This document shows positions 1-6,959 of a stretch of 7,652 bases of DNA, one piece after another (within the stretch, counting starts at the first letter, position 1; the number at the start of each line of letters is the position of its first letter). The translations under genes were made by a program, and so were the position numbers. The DNA is taken from assembly GCF_001854785.1 (NCBI RefSeq), contig NZ_MDFL01000115.1, positions 251,585-259,236 on the forward strand, written 5' to 3'. This stretch comes from Mesorhizobium sp. ORS 3428. GTDB taxonomy: Bacteria; Pseudomonadota; Alphaproteobacteria; Rhizobiales; Rhizobiaceae. The notes beneath the pieces were generated by a model. It worked only from the letters and a program-made list of their open reading frames with translations, made no database searches and had not been told where the DNA came from.

Positions 1-1
1 C

Positions 2-994
2 GCCGCCGTGGCGCTTAAGCACGGTCGCATCGGCTACACCGACGCGTTGGGCCTGGCTGAGCTGCGCAAGGCGATCGCCGCGCATTATGGCGAGCATTAC
101 GGGATCGATGTCGCGCCGGGCCGGATTGCCGTCACCACCGGCTCGTCCGCCGCCTTCAACCTTGCTTTCCTAGCGATGTTCGATGCGGGCGACCGCGTCG
201 CCATCGCCGCGCCCGGCTATCCGGCCTATCGCAACATCATGGCCGCGCTCGGCATCGAGATCGTCGAGATCGAGCTTGGATCGGACGCGTATCTCCATGC
301 CGACCACTTGAAGGCCGCGCACCGCGACAAGCCGCTCAAGGGTGTGCTGTTTGCCAGCCCCGCCAATCCGACCGGCGCGGTCATTCCGGCCGAGGAACTG
401 TCCGCGTTGGTGAAGACGGCAGAGGAGCTCGGCATCGCGGTGATTTCCGACGAAATCTACCACCGGCTTGCCTACGCAGCGCCGGACGTCAGCGCGTTGT
501 CCTATGGCGCCGGCGTGACGGTGATCAACTCCTTCTCGAAATACTACTGCATGACCGGCTGGCGCATTGGCTGGATGGTGTTGCCGGAAGAGCTGGTGCG
601 GCCGGTCGAGCGCATCGCCCAAAGCCTCTATATCTCGCCGCCGGAACTGTCGCAGGTCGCCGCGATCGAAGCGTTCAAGGCAACCGAGGAGCTCGAGAAG
701 GTGAAGGCGCGCTATGCCTGGAACCGCGACCTCTTGATGAAGCGCCTGCCGGAGCTCGGCTTCGCGTTGGCGGCGCCCATGGACGGCGCCTTCTACGCCT
801 TCTGTGACGTCACAAGGCACACCAATGACAGCATGGCCTTTGCGCGCAAGATGCTAGCTGAGGCGCATGTGGCGGCCACGCCCGGCCGCGACTTCGATCC
901 GCTTCAGGGCCATCGCGCCATGCGCTTTTCCTATGCCGGCAGCCACGACGACATGGTCGAGGCGCTGGCGCGCATCGAACGCTGGCTGAAATAG
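2..994 (+). CDS. PLP-dependent aminotransferase, class I/II (5'-truncated by window edge)
   Basis: This is the C-terminal ~330 residues of a fold-type I aminotransferase of the aspartate aminotransferase-like family, a soluble cytoplasmic enzyme that moves an amino group between an amino acid and a 2-oxo acid. Residues are numbered from the GTG codon at 8. The cofactor-site order is complete: TTGSS (43-47) for the PLP phosphate, GYPAY (70-74), ASPANPTG with Asn120, ISDEIY with Asp148 (pyridine nitrogen) and Tyr151, SFSK with the Schiff-base Lys178, TGWRIGW with Arg186, and AMRFSYA with Arg306, the usual alpha-carboxylate ligand. The frame is open to the left edge, and family members are usually near 390 residues, so about 55-65 N-terminal residues are missing. 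The GTG at 8 is therefore not taken as the start. The stop TAG lies 5 bases before glsA. Substrate specificity cannot be read from this fragment; aspartate, aromatic or other amino donors are all possible. Confidence 0.93.
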   Translation, partial: AAVALKHGRIGYTDALGLAELRKAIAAHYGEHYGIDVAPGRIAVTTGSSAAFNLAFLAMFDAGDRVAIAAPGYPAYRNIMAALGIEIVEIELGSDAYLHADHLKAAHRDKPLKGVLFASPANPTGAVIPAEELSALVKTAEELGIAVISDEIYHRLAYAAPDVSALSYGAGVTVINSFSKYYCMTGWRIGWMVLPEELVRPVERIAQSLYISPPELSQVAAIEAFKATEELEKVKARYAWNRDLLMKRLPELGFALAAPMDGAFYAFCDVTRHTNDSMAFARKMLAEAHVAATPGRDFDPLQGHRAMRFSYAGSHDDMVEALARIERWLK

Positions 995-999
995 ACGCC

Positions 1000-1929
1000 A
1001 TGCCGGAACTGGAACAAGCGCTGGCCGAGGTGGCCGCCGAAATGGCGGAGCGCACTGATCGCGGCCATGTCGCCACCTACATCCCGCAGCTCGGCAAGGT
1101 CGACCCGAAGAAATTCGGTATCGCCGCCGCCACCAATGACGGTCGCGTGATCCTTGCCGGCGACGCCGATCAGCCCTTTTCGATCCAGAGCGTCTCCAAA
1201 GTGTTCACCTTGACGCAGGCGCTTGGCAAGGTCGGCGACGCGCTGTGGCAGCGTGTCGGCCGCGAACCGTCCGGCAATCCGTTCAACTCGATCGTCCAGC
1301 TGGAGCATGAGAACGGCATTCCGCGCAATCCGTTCATCAACGCCGGCGCCATCGTCGTTTCCGACATCCTGCTGGCCGGCCATCAGCCGCGCGAAGCGAT
1401 CGGCGAGATCCTGCGCTTCGTTCAATTCCTCGCCGACGACGACACGATCATCATAGACCGCGCGGTCGCGGCATCCGAGCGCGCCACCGGCTACCGCAAC
1501 TTCGCCTTGGCCAATTACATGAAATCCTTCGGCAATCTCCATCACGAGCCGGAGCTGGCGCTGGGCGTCTACTTCCACCATTGCGCCATCGCCATGAGCT
1601 GTCGGCAGCTCGCCCTGGCCGGCCGCTTCCTCGCCAATGGCGGCAGGAATCCGGCAACCGGGCATTCGGTCGTGTCGACGGAGCGGGCGCGCCGCATCGG
1701 CGCATTGATGCTGACCTGCGGCCACTATGACGGCTCCGGCGACTTTGCCTTCCGCGTCGGCATCCCGGGAAAAAGCGGCGTCGGCGGCGGCATATTGGGG
1801 ATCGTGCCGGGCGTGGCCTCGCTCGCCGTCTGGTCGCCCGGCCTCAACGAAAACGGCAACTCCAGGCTCGGCTCGATCGCACTGGAGAAGCTCGCCAGGA
1901 TGATGAACTGGTCGATCTTTGCGCCTTGA
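1000..1929 (+). CDS. glsA: Glutaminase (serine-dependent beta-lactamase-like family)
   Basis: The protein hydrolyses L-glutamine to L-glutamate and ammonia in the cytoplasm. At 309 residues it matches the normal bacterial glutaminase length. The family signature is intact: QSVSK with the nucleophile Ser64 and general base Lys67 (SxxK), NPFINAGAI with Asn114, [10 protein letters not shown] with Glu160 and Asn167, Tyr191 in GVYFHHC, Tyr243 in CGHYDGSG, and the glycine-rich [10 protein letters not shown] near residues 256-265 with Val261. These line up with the glutamine-contacting and catalytic residues known from the E. coli and Bacillus enzymes. The ATG begins 5 bases after the aminotransferase stop and I see no good Shine-Dalgarno sequence before it (the preceding bases are gaaatagacgcc). 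Re-initiation or coupling from the upstream gene is therefore likely. An internal Met15 start would trim the N-terminus but is not better supported. Co-transcription with an aminotransferase fits glutamate supply, though that link is inferred. Confidence 0.95.
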   Translation: MPELEQALAEVAAEMAERTDRGHVATYIPQLGKVDPKKFGIAAATNDGRVILAGDADQPFSIQSVSKVFTLTQALGKVGDALWQRVGREPSGNPFNSIVQLEHENGIPRNPFINAGAIVVSDILLAGHQPREAIGEILRFVQFLADDDTIIIDRAVAASERATGYRNFALANYMKSFGNLHHEPELALGVYFHHCAIAMSCRQLALAGRFLANGGRNPATGHSVVSTERARRIGALMLTCGHYDGSGDFAFRVGIPGKSGVGGGILGIVPGVASLAVWSPGLNENGNSRLGSIALEKLARMMNWSIFAP

Positions 1930-1958
1930 GCGCCTGGTTTCGACTCTCGGAGAACCTG

Positions 1959-1993
1959 AAAAAGAAAATCCCGCGCCGGACGGCGCGGGATTT
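1959..1993 (-). terminator. Intrinsic terminator of rne
   Basis: A perfect 12-bp stem lies at 1966-1977 and 1982-1993 (AAATCCCGCGCC / GGCGCGGGATTT) with the 4-base loop at 1978-1981. Read on the - strand the stem is followed by TCTTTTT, and together with the TTT at its base this gives a strong U-rich tail. This is a textbook Rho-independent terminator, starting about 30 bases past the rne stop. On the + strand the stem is followed only by GGCAACAG, so it would be a weak terminator for glsA. It may still limit read-through from glsA into antisense rne. Confidence 0.9.
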
Positions 1994-2017
1994 GGCAACA
2001 GATCAGCCTAACAAGTT

Positions 2018-2040
2018 GAAAGGCTTAGAAAAAGCCTTTC
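2018..2040 (-). repeat. Inverted repeat spanning the rne stop codon
   Basis: A perfect 9-bp inverted repeat (GAAAGGCTT at 2018-2026, AAGCCTTTC at 2032-2040, 5-base loop) covers the last rne codons (Lys-Gly-Phe-Phe) and the TAA stop at 2025-2027. In the rne mRNA it would form a hairpin with the stop codon at its loop-stem junction, about 25 bases before the terminator hairpin. The repeat is seen directly; any role in 3'-end stability or termination is inferred, and it may simply reflect the codons used. Confidence 0.6.
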
Positions 2041-5012
2041 CTCTGCCACCAGCCGGCGCGCTTCGGCTTGTCTTCGGCCTTGGCCTCGTCGGTAACGTTC
2101 GACGAAACGACGGGAACGACCGGCGCGTCGCTCGACTGCGGCTTGCGCCGCGTCGGATGCGCATTGACGCGCGCTTCGGCATCGGCCGGCGCAGAGTCCG
2201 CGCCAGCCGGCTCCGGTTCGGCGGCCGAAGGCTCAGCGGAGGGCTCCGCGACCGGCTCGGACGCGGTCTCGGCGACCGTTTCTTCCACGGCCTTCTTCGA
2301 TCGCGATGCACGGCGCGGCTTCTTCGGCTTCTCCGTGTCCGGAGCATCGTCATTGGCGGGCGCCGGAGCAGCCTGTTCGTCTGTCAGCGATGCCGTCACA
2401 GCCTCGTTGCCGGCATCATCGGTTTGCGCCGCGTCGCCTTCCACACCACCGGCCTCGTCGGCAGCTGCCTCAGCCGAAGCTTCGCCCTCGCGGCGATTGC
2501 GCTTGCCGCCACGCTTGCCGCGGCGACGCTTCTTGCCGTGACCTTCTTCGGGCGCTCCTTCGGTCGTTTCCGCGTCGGCCGGCGCATCGGCCTTCGCCTC
2601 GGCCGTTGCTTCGCCTGCCTGTGCGGCGGCATCCGCCTGCGCCGGGGCCGAGACGGCCTCGGCATGGGCTTGATGCTCGCGGTCGCGATCCTTGCCGCCG
2701 CGCCGCCGCCGGCGCTTGCGGCGCTTGCGGCCGCCTTCGCCGCCGTCTTCGGACCGCTGCTGATGCTGCTGTCCCTGCTGCGGATGATGCGGCTGTTCGG
2801 CCTGGACCGACACCTCGTCTTCCTCCTCGACGACGATCTCGTCCTCCGGCTCCGGCTCGACATAGGTCGGCAGGCCGCGCGCCTCGACGAAGCCTTCCGG
2901 CTTCTCCGCCACGGCGCCGCGGAAGATCGCGTAGTGCTGCGCGCCGAGCGTCTCGTCGGCCTCGAGAGTGATCGTCAGGCCGAAACGGGCCTCGAGCTCG
3001 ACCAGATTGGCGCGTTTGTGGTTGAGCACATAGAGCGCGGTCGCCGCCGGTGTGCGCACGATGATGTGGCTGCGCGAATCCTTGAGCAGGAATTCCTCGA
3101 TCGCTCGCACCACCATCAGCGCCACCGACGAATCGGAGCGCACATGGCCGGTGCCGCCGCAATGCGGGCAGGGTTTCATCGTCGATTCCAGCACGCTGGC
3201 GCGGATGCGCTGGCGCGACATCTCCATCAGGCCGAAATGCGAGATGCGGCCCACCTGGATGCGGGCGCGATCGTTCTTGAGGTGATCCTTCAGGCGCTTC
3301 TCGACCGCGCGGTTGTTGCGGTTCTCCTCCATGTCGATGAAGTCGATGACGATCAGGCCGGCAAGGTCGCGCAGCCTGAGCTGCCGCGCGACTTCCTCGG
3401 CGGCCTCCAGATTGGTGTGGAGCGCGGTATCCTCGATCGAATGCTCCTTGGTGGAGCGGCCGGAGTTGACGTCGATGGAGACCAGCGCCTCGGTCTGGTT
3501 GATGATGATGTAGCCGCCGCTCTTAAGCGTCACCTGCGGCTGCAGCATGCGGTCGAGCTGCGCCTCGATGCCGTTGCGCACGAAGATCGGGGTCGTGTCG
3601 CGGTAAGGCTGCACCACCTTGGCGTGGCTCGGCATCAGCATGCGCATGAAGTCCTTGGCCTCGCGATAGCCGTCCTCGCCGGAGACCAGGATCTCGTCGA
3701 TGTCCTTGTTGTAGAGGTCGCGCACCGAGCGCTTGATCAGGCTGCCTTCCTCGTAGACCAGGGCAGGGGCCGTGGACTGCAGTGTCAGATTGCGGACGTT
3801 TTCCCAAAGCCGCATCAGATATTCGTAGTCGCGCTTGATCTCCGCTTTGGTGCGGCTTTCGCCGGCGGTGCGCAGGATGACGCCCATGCCCTGCGGCACG
3901 TCGAGGTCGGCCACGACCTCCTTCAGGCGCTTGCGGTCCTGCGCATTGGTGATCTTGCGCGAGATGCCGCCGCCGCGCGCGGTGTTGGGCATCAGCACCG
4001 AATAGCGGCCGGCGAGCGAAAGGTAGGTGGTAAGGGCCGCGCCCTTGTTGCCGCGCTCTTCCTTGACCACCTGGACCAGCAGGATCTGGCGACGCTTGAT
4101 CACCTCCTGGATCTTGTATTGGCGGCGCACCGGCTTGCGGCGGTTGCGGACTTCCTCGAGCGCGTCCTCGGCGCCGACCGATTCGATCTCGTGCTCGTCC
4201 GAATGCGCGGACTGCACCTCTTCGAGCATGCCGCGATCATTGTCGCTGGGGGCGGATTCGCTGGTCGTCTCCGCTTGCGGCAACGCTTCGGAAATAACAT
4301 CCGCCTCGATGCTGGCGGCAATCGAGGTGGGGCCGCCCTCGTCGGGCTGATCATCCTCGGTCACGGCCACATCGTGTTCGACATCGCCGCCGGCTTCGAC
4401 CGACTCGTTCGTCTGCTCGCTAGTACCCTCGGCTCCCGCCTCGACTGTCTCGGAAGCTTCTTCGGCGCTCTCGGTCAGAGCACCGGCGGCGACTTCTTCA
4501 GCATCGGCGGCTACTTCGTCAGCATGTGCGACGGCATCGGATTCGGTATCAGCCGCCGCAGGCGTTTCCCCGGCGCTTTCGCCGTATCCCTCGGAGACGG
4601 CAGCTTGCTTCTGCTCGCCGCGGTCGCGATTCTTGCCGCCGCGCCGGCGGCTGCGCCGGCTGCCGCGATCGCGCGCCTGCTGCTCCTCGCCGGCCTCGGC
4701 CTCCTCGTCGTCATCGTCCTCGGCCTCCTGCGCTTCAGCGCGCAGCAAAGCCTGACGGTCGGCAACCGGGATCTGGTAGTAGTCGGGGTGAATTTCACTG
4801 AAGGCGAGAAAACCGTGACGGTTGCCGCCATATTCGACAAAGGCTGCCTGAAGTGAAGGTTCGACGCGGGTTACGCGGGCGAGATAGATGTTTCCTTTGA
4901 GCTGTTTCTTGTCCTGGGATTCAAAGTCGAATTCTTCGATGCGGTTACCGCGAACGACAACAACGCGTGTTTCCTCCGGGTGGGAGGCGTCTATCAGCAT
5001 CTTGTTGGGCAT
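2025..5012 (-). CDS. rne: Ribonuclease E (degradosome endoribonuclease)
   Basis: RNase E cuts single-stranded, AU-rich RNA, preferring 5'-monophosphate ends, in mRNA decay and in rRNA/tRNA processing, and it scaffolds the degradosome. The 995-residue protein shows an S1 domain begun at about 38-90 (Phe58 and Phe68 match E. coli Phe57 and Phe67), a low-complexity insert at about 92-297, S1 completed at 298-343 (KEERGNKGAALTTYLSLAG), the 5' sensor at Arg381-Thr382 in LRTAGES, and the DNase I-like catalytic site with Asp514 and Asn516 (SIDVNSG) and Asp557 (IVIDFIDM). The Zn-link CPHC follows at Cys615/Cys618. The spacing from Asp514 to Asp557 and to Cys615 equals that of E. coli D303, D346 and C404. 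From about 718 the tail is disordered, with acidic stretches and Arg/Lys-rich blocks (762-778, 827-841, 896-907), ending in GWWQRKGFF. The start at 5012 is supported by a GGAGG 10 bases upstream. The gene is convergent with glsA and divergent from amiC, so it is probably monocistronic. The long leader suggests autoregulation, by analogy with E. coli. Confidence 0.97.
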   Translation of the reverse strand: MPNKMLIDASHPEETRVVVVRGNRIEEFDFESQDKKQLKGNIYLARVTRVEPSLQAAFVEYGGNRHGFLAFSEIHPDYYQIPVADRQALLRAEAQEAEDDDDEEAEAGEEQQARDRGSRRSRRRGGKNRDRGEQKQAAVSEGYGESAGETPAAADTESDAVAHADEVAADAEEVAAGALTESAEEASETVEAGAEGTSEQTNESVEAGGDVEHDVAVTEDDQPDEGGPTSIAASIEADVISEALPQAETTSESAPSDNDRGMLEEVQSAHSDEHEIESVGAEDALEEVRNRRKPVRRQYKIQEVIKRRQILLVQVVKEERGNKGAALTTYLSLAGRYSVLMPNTARGGGISRKITNAQDRKRLKEVVADLDVPQGMGVILRTAGESRTKAEIKRDYEYLMRLWENVRNLTLQSTAPALVYEEGSLIKRSVRDLYNKDIDEILVSGEDGYREAKDFMRMLMPSHAKVVQPYRDTTPIFVRNGIEAQLDRMLQPQVTLKSGGYIIINQTEALVSIDVNSGRSTKEHSIEDTALHTNLEAAEEVARQLRLRDLAGLIVIDFIDMEENRNNRAVEKRLKDHLKNDRARIQVGRISHFGLMEMSRQRIRASVLESTMKPCPHCGGTGHVRSDSSVALMVVRAIEEFLLKDSRSHIIVRTPAATALYVLNHKRANLVELEARFGLTITLEADETLGAQHYAIFRGAVAEKPEGFVEARGLPTYVEPEPEDEIVVEEEDEVSVQAEQPHHPQQGQQHQQRSEDGGEGGRKRRKRRRRRGGKDRDREHQAHAEAVSAPAQADAAAQAGEATAEAKADAPADAETTEGAPEEGHGKKRRRGKRGGKRNRREGEASAEAAADEAGGVEGDAAQTDDAGNEAVTASLTDEQAAPAPANDDAPDTEKPKKPRRASRSKKAVEETVAETASEPVAEPSAEPSAAEPEPAGADSAPADAEARVNAHPTRRKPQSSDAPVVPVVSSNVTDEAKAEDKPKRAGWWQRKGFF

Positions 5013-5437
5013 TATTTCGTTTCCTCCCGGCAGCCATCAGCCGCAGCTGGCGGGGCAGAGCCCGCCGCTGCGTGCCAGGATTTGTGTGCATGCCGGATAA
5101 TTGATTGTCCGCCGGCCGCTGCTTCAACGCGATGGCGGTGCCGCCCGCTGCCACAATGGCGCGGTTCGATGCGGACCTTTCCATGATTGCGCTTGAAGCC
5201 ATCGGCACCCAGCAGAACCTTTTGAACCAAAGCCCGGGCTGAGCCGGACCAGCTTGTTTGCTCACATAGAGCCGGCGCGGGACATCCCGGCCGTTTTCCA
5301 TCGCGCAAGCGATTCCCCCGCCACGGGAGCATGCCTGCGAAAATCGTCGCGATCACCTGAAACCCGGAAGCGCCTTCAATTCTTACCTCTGGCGGGAAAC
5401 TGCAGAGGCAAGCGGTTCCAGGATTGCAGTGATCCAA
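5013..5437 (-). promoter_or_regulatory. Putative long structured 5' leader of rne
   Basis: No convincing gene occupies the 638 bases between rne and amiC. The rne-proximal part, read on the - strand, can fold into several hairpins. The strongest is at 5044-5070: CAGC and GGCGGG pair with CCCGCC and GCTG, giving ten base pairs with one bulged base and a 6-base loop, ending just before the ribosome-binding region. A weaker CGGC/GCCG hairpin lies at 5029-5044 next to the Shine-Dalgarno. Another with a 6-bp stem (CCTCTG/CAGAGG) lies at 5386-5408. The E. coli rne mRNA has a leader of about 360 bases with hairpins through which RNase E limits its own synthesis. A similar role here is inferred from position and structure only, and the 5' end is a guess based on the tentative promoter. 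Confidence 0.4.
5023..5027 (-). promoter_or_regulatory. Shine-Dalgarno of rne
   Basis: On the - strand the sequence reads GGGAGGAAACGAAATAATG. The GGAGG lies 10 bases before the ATG, a slightly long but usable spacing. It supports the start at 5012 rather than the nearby Met5 codon. It sits just below two potential hairpins (5029-5044 and 5044-5070), so its accessibility could be structure-dependent. Confidence 0.75.
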
Positions 5438-5443
5438 TGTCGC

Positions 5444-5471
5444 TTTTATGATTTGGCGGGGTTGAAGGCAA
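5444..5471 (-). promoter_or_regulatory. Tentative rne promoter
   Basis: On the - strand TTGCCT (5466-5471) is followed after 16 bases by ATAAAA (5444-5449), a loose match to a sigma-70 type -35/-10 pair. Transcription would begin near 5437 and give a leader of about 425 bases. A 7-bp inverted repeat (CGGGGTT / AACCCCG, 5457-5476) overlaps the -35 and spacer, which could mark an operator or be coincidence. The match is weak and other start sites in the gap are possible. Confidence 0.25.
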
Positions 5472-5476
5472 CCCCG
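5457..5476. repeat. Short inverted repeat in the rne-amiC gap
   Basis: CGGGGTT (5457-5463) and AACCCCG (5470-5476) form a perfect 7-bp inverted repeat with a 6-base centre. It has no U-tract on either strand, so it is not an intrinsic terminator. It overlaps the tentative rne promoter. It could be a dyad operator, or a hairpin in an amiC-side transcript. Confidence 0.4.
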
Positions 5477-5650
5477 ATTTCGGATGCCGGCAAAAAGCGC
5501 TTCCGTGGGGGAAGGTCGCGCTCCACCCATTGCATGAAAAGGCTTGGTTAACCTTCTCTGGATACCAATCGTTAATCGAGTTGGCTGCCAGACAGGCCCT
5601 TCTACGAAAGACCCGGCGCAAGGCGCCAAACCGGGAGCGACTGGTAAGAG

Positions 5651-6907
5651 ATGGGACTGGCTGGCACCGCAGACAAGGGGCGTGGCGCCGCCGGCCGATT
5701 CTTGCTCATCGCAAGGACTTTCTCCCTGCTGATGATCCTGCTTGGCCTTACAGCCGCATCACGTGCGGATGGGCTGCTTGGCGCAACCGGTTACAAGATG
5801 GCGGGCGACGCCACCAAGATGCGCGTCGTCATGACCTTCGACCGCGAACCGGATGTGAAATGGTTCCTGCTGCGCGGTCCCAATCGCCTGGTGATCGACC
5901 TGCCGCGCACCCGATTCGCCCTAAACGCCAAGGAGGTGAAGCCGCGCGGGCTGGTGCGTGACGTTCGCTATGGCGACCAGGGCCAGGGCTCTCGGCTGAT
6001 CCTCACCGGCAAGGGGCCGTTCGCCGTCGACAAGCTCGACGTGCTCAAGAATGACGACGGCAGCGGCTATCGCATCGCCATCGACATGTCGGCGGCGTCG
6101 GACCGGGAATTCGACGAGGCGCTTGCCAACCAGTCGCTGACCACCGGCTCGACCGTTTCCACTGACAAGGGCGGCCGGGTCGGCACCGGGCCCGTCTCGG
6201 CGCCCGGCCACCGCTTCACCGTGGTCATCGATCCCGGCCATGGCGGCGTCGACGGCGGCGCGGAGAGCGCCGGCGGCACGATCGAGAAGAACGTCACGCT
6301 CGCCTTCGCCACCGAATTGCGCGACAAGCTGACCGCGGTCGGCACATACGATGTGTATATGACGCGCGACAGCGATGTATACTTGGCGCTCGACGAGCGC
6401 GTGCGCATCGCCCGCCAGCACGCAGCCGATCTTTTGATCTCCATCCATGCCGATACGATCGCCGTCAAGGGCCTCCGAGGCGCCACCGTCTATACGCTCT
6501 CGGACAAGGCCTCCGACCCCGAGGCCCAGGCGCTCGCCGATCGCGAAAACCTGTCCGACCAATTCGCCGGCATGAAGATCGAGGACGACAACAAGGAGGT
6601 CACCGACATCCTGATCGACCTGATCCGGCGCGAGACTCACGGCTTTTCGATGAGCTTTGCCCACACGCTGGTCGGCCAGCTGTCGACCAGCGTCGGCCTG
6701 ATCAACAATCCGCAGCGCTCGGCGGGCTTCAAGGTGCTGAAGGCGCCCGACGTTCCCTCTGTCCTGGTCGAGCTCGGCTATCTTTCCAACAGCAAGGACG
6801 AGGCGCAGCTCCTCAGCGCCGACTGGCGGGGCAAGGCGGCGCAAAGCATAACCAACGCCGTCGCCCTGTTCGCCGCGGCGAAAGCCGGATCCGCGCCCGG
6901 CGGCTGA
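5651..6907 (+). CDS. amiC: N-acetylmuramoyl-L-alanine amidase, secreted (AMIN + Amidase_3)
   Basis: This zinc amidase cuts the bond between N-acetylmuramic acid and the stem-peptide L-alanine in periplasmic peptidoglycan, chiefly to split the septum at division. The 418 residues start with a Sec-type signal peptide: charged to about 22, hydrophobic core FSLLMILLGLTA, likely cleavage after SRA at 39; no twin arginine is seen. An AMIN domain (about 42-148), the septal/peptidoglycan targeting module, is followed by a linker to about 187 and an Amidase_3 domain (188-410). Zinc ligands are His197 (DPGHGG), Glu212 and His266 (SIHAD), and the catalytic Glu374 lies in VELGYLSN. A segment of about 45 residues (300-345) may be the regulatory insert of LytM-activated amidases. 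An in-frame TAA two codons upstream fixes 5651 as the earliest start. The ribosome site is poor: GGGAG at 5633-5637 is 13 bases away and AAGAG directly abuts the ATG. The symbol amiC follows usage in related genomes; amiA/B-like naming is also possible. Confidence 0.95.
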   Translation: MGLAGTADKGRGAAGRFLLIARTFSLLMILLGLTAASRADGLLGATGYKMAGDATKMRVVMTFDREPDVKWFLLRGPNRLVIDLPRTRFALNAKEVKPRGLVRDVRYGDQGQGSRLILTGKGPFAVDKLDVLKNDDGSGYRIAIDMSAASDREFDEALANQSLTTGSTVSTDKGGRVGTGPVSAPGHRFTVVIDPGHGGVDGGAESAGGTIEKNVTLAFATELRDKLTAVGTYDVYMTRDSDVYLALDERVRIARQHAADLLISIHADTIAVKGLRGATVYTLSDKASDPEAQALADRENLSDQFAGMKIEDDNKEVTDILIDLIRRETHGFSMSFAHTLVGQLSTSVGLINNPQRSAGFKVLKAPDVPSVLVELGYLSNSKDEAQLLSADWRGKAAQSITNAVALFAAAKAGSAPGG

Positions 6908-6959
6908 CGGGCGAATGTCCGCCCCACAACCAAAGGCGGTCCTGCAACCACAAGCGGCG

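Larger units (their letters stand above)
5438..5650 (+). other. Upstream region of amiC, no gene seen
   Basis: This stretch carries no believable coding sequence and no tRNA-like or rRNA-like sequence. It contains the palindrome GGTTAACC (5546-5553), a second TTAA (5572-5575), and a small GC hairpin (GGCGC AAG GCGCC, 5615-5627) just ahead of the weak amiC ribosome site. I could not pick a confident -35/-10 pair for amiC on the + strand. Confidence 0.5.

Noticed and set aside
931..1998. A 355-codon open frame on the - strand opposite glsA.
   Set aside because: glsA has all its catalytic motifs in the + frame; the opposite product is low-complexity and unrecognisable, as expected of a GC-rich shadow.
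2390..2760. Repetitive GC-rich tracts (GGCGCTTGC-type repeats) that might suggest a tandem repeat locus.
   Set aside because: They encode the Arg/Lys-rich blocks and Ala/Glu-rich linkers of the RNase E tail and are explained by protein composition.
1926..4856. A 976-codon open frame on the + strand opposite rne.
   Set aside because: It is codon-aligned with rne in the opposite direction, so its stops would require TTA, CTA or TCA codons in rne, which this high-GC gene avoids. The product is Arg/Leu/Ala-rich with no domain, and rne itself shows every family motif.
5530..5961. A 143-codon + frame crossing the start of amiC.
   Set aside because: It mostly overlaps amiC in another frame, has no Shine-Dalgarno and gives a Trp/Arg-rich product without a domain.
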